Origin: Clostridiales bacterium UBA7011
Lineage (GTDB): Bacteria; Bacillota; Clostridia; Oscillospirales; Butyricicoccaceae
Length of the DNA: 5,556 nucleotides
Assembly: GCA_002449635.1 (NCBI GenBank)
Contig: DJXF01000001.1
Coordinates: 1-5,556, forward strand
Direction of reading: 5' to 3'
Shown: in pieces, positions 4,866 to 5,556 of the stretch
Numbering within the stretch: the stretch's first letter is position 1
Layout of the letters: every line of letters begins with the position of its first letter
The notes under the pieces: generated by a model
What the model was told of the DNA's origin: nothing
The model's input: only the letters and a program-made list of their open reading frames with translations
Database searches by the model: none
Program-made: the position numbers and the translations under genes

Positions 4866-5556
4866 ATGAAGAAGATCGAAGGCGGCGTGTGCGCCGCAAA
4901 GGGCTTCCGCGCGGCAGCCGTGCACTGCGGCGTCAAGGCGGGCAGCCCGCAGGAGAAGGATGATCTGGCGCTGATTGTCAGCGAATGCTGTGCGTCGACA
5001 GCGGCGACCTTTACCAACAACCGCGTCAAGGCGGCGCCGATTTACGTCTGCATGGAGCATCTGGAGGACGGCATCGCACAGGTGATCGCCGCGAATTCCG
5101 GCAATGCGAACGCCTGCGCGCCGCAGGGCATTGAAAACGCGCGCCGCATGGCAAAGGCGGCGGCACAGGCTGTCGGCGTGGAGGAAAATCTGGTTCTTGT
5201 CAGCTCGACCGGCGTCATCGGCCAGCAGCTGAATATCGAGGCGATTGAGGGCGGCATGGCGAAGCTGGCAGATCAGCTGTCGGAGGACGGCTCCGCTGCG
5301 GCGAACCGCGCGATTATGACGACCGATCTCGTCGAAAAGACGGCGGCAGTCGAATTTGACTGCGGCGGAAAGACCTGCCGGATGGGCGGCATCGCCAAGG
5401 GCTCCGGCATGATTCACCCGAATATGGGCACGATGCTGTGCTTTATCACCACCGACTGTGCGATTGATCCGTCCCTGCTGCGCGGCGCACTGCAGGATGC
5501 GGTGGCGCGCACGTTCAACCGCGTATCGGTCGACGGCGACACCTCCACCAACGACA
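4866..5556 (+). CDS. argJ: ArgJ: glutamate N-acetyltransferase / ornithine acetyltransferase (5' part, cut by window end)
   Basis: ArgJ moves the acetyl group from N2-acetylornithine to glutamate, releasing ornithine and recycling acetylglutamate. Some members also use acetyl-CoA to make acetylglutamate de novo; which kind this is cannot be read here. I translated 230 residues of a protein usually near 400. ATFTNNRVKAAP (47-58), IAANSGNANAC (74-84) and SSTGVIGQQL (113-122, with the oxyanion-hole pair Thr115-Gly116) are present. So are MTTDL (151-155) and the self-cleavage region AKGSGMIHPNMGTML (177-191). Family precursors cut themselves just before the nucleophilic threonine, here Thr189, to give alpha and beta chains. 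The residue before it is Gly188, where many members have Ala. ATG 4866 has an AAAGGA site nine bases upstream; the gene begins 59 bases after argC, past an intercistronic hairpin. Codon use matches its neighbours. Confidence 0.95.
   Translation, partial: MKKIEGGVCAAKGFRAAAVHCGVKAGSPQEKDDLALIVSECCASTAATFTNNRVKAAPIYVCMEHLEDGIAQVIAANSGNANACAPQGIENARRMAKAAAQAVGVEENLVLVSSTGVIGQQLNIEAIEGGMAKLADQLSEDGSAAANRAIMTTDLVEKTAAVEFDCGGKTCRMGGIAKGSGMIHPNMGTMLCFITTDCAIDPSLLRGALQDAVARTFNRVSVDGDTSTND

Noticed and set aside
2384..4899. Long - strand open frames antisense to argH and argC (264 and 374 codons)
   Set aside because: They overlap genes whose catalytic motifs are all intact, have no Shine-Dalgarno, and show composition typical of antisense shadows.
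4632..5417. A 261-codon - strand open frame antisense to argC and argJ
   Set aside because: The + strand carries clear ArgJ motifs over the same bases. The antisense protein is Ala/Arg-rich with no recognisable domain.

Overview
The window holds a bacterial arginine-biosynthesis cluster on the + strand (argG, argH, argC and the first part of argJ). Upstream, on the - strand, a divergent gene encodes a small, unrecognised lipoprotein. Strong AGGAGG-type ribosome binding sites, a moderately GC-rich coding bias (judged by eye, not computed), a candidate ARG box, a type-2 short ArgC and an argGHCJ order suggest a Gram-positive of the class Clostridia, probably a gut-type Oscillospirales or related lineage. 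That taxonomic call is inference.

Layout. Bases 1-79 are the 3' end of the lipoprotein transcript, with a clean - strand rho-independent terminator (21-51). The lipoprotein gene is 80-610 (-). Bases 611-1043 form a 433-bp divergent control region. It holds a plausible - strand promoter for the lipoprotein (733-761), an ARG-box-like operator (878-891), a weak CodY-like motif (890-904), an 18-bp perfect interrupted palindrome (916-933) lying over the -35 of a sigma-A-type argG promoter (918-946), and a long A/T-rich hairpin in the argG leader (971-1004). argG is 1044-2297. A strong terminator hairpin sits between argG and argH (2324-2365). argH is 2435-3853. argC follows after a 14-nt gap at 3868-4806, from an ATG with its own Shine-Dalgarno. 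A GC-rich hairpin without a U-tract separates argC from argJ, which starts at 4866 and runs off the window end.

How the genes fit together. ArgJ makes ornithine by transferring the acetyl group from acetylornithine to glutamate. ArgC supplies the acetylglutamate semialdehyde intermediate earlier in that cycle. ArgG and ArgH convert citrulline and aspartate to argininosuccinate, then to arginine and fumarate. argB, argD and argF are not in the window; the first two would be expected downstream.

The enzymes themselves are ordinary. I see no mobile element, CRISPR array, RNA gene or defence-type system, and no convincing undescribed system. The parts worth a second look are regulatory: the layered argG promoter, an 8-bp half-site shared by both divergent promoters, and a strong terminator inside the arg cluster with no obvious promoter after it.
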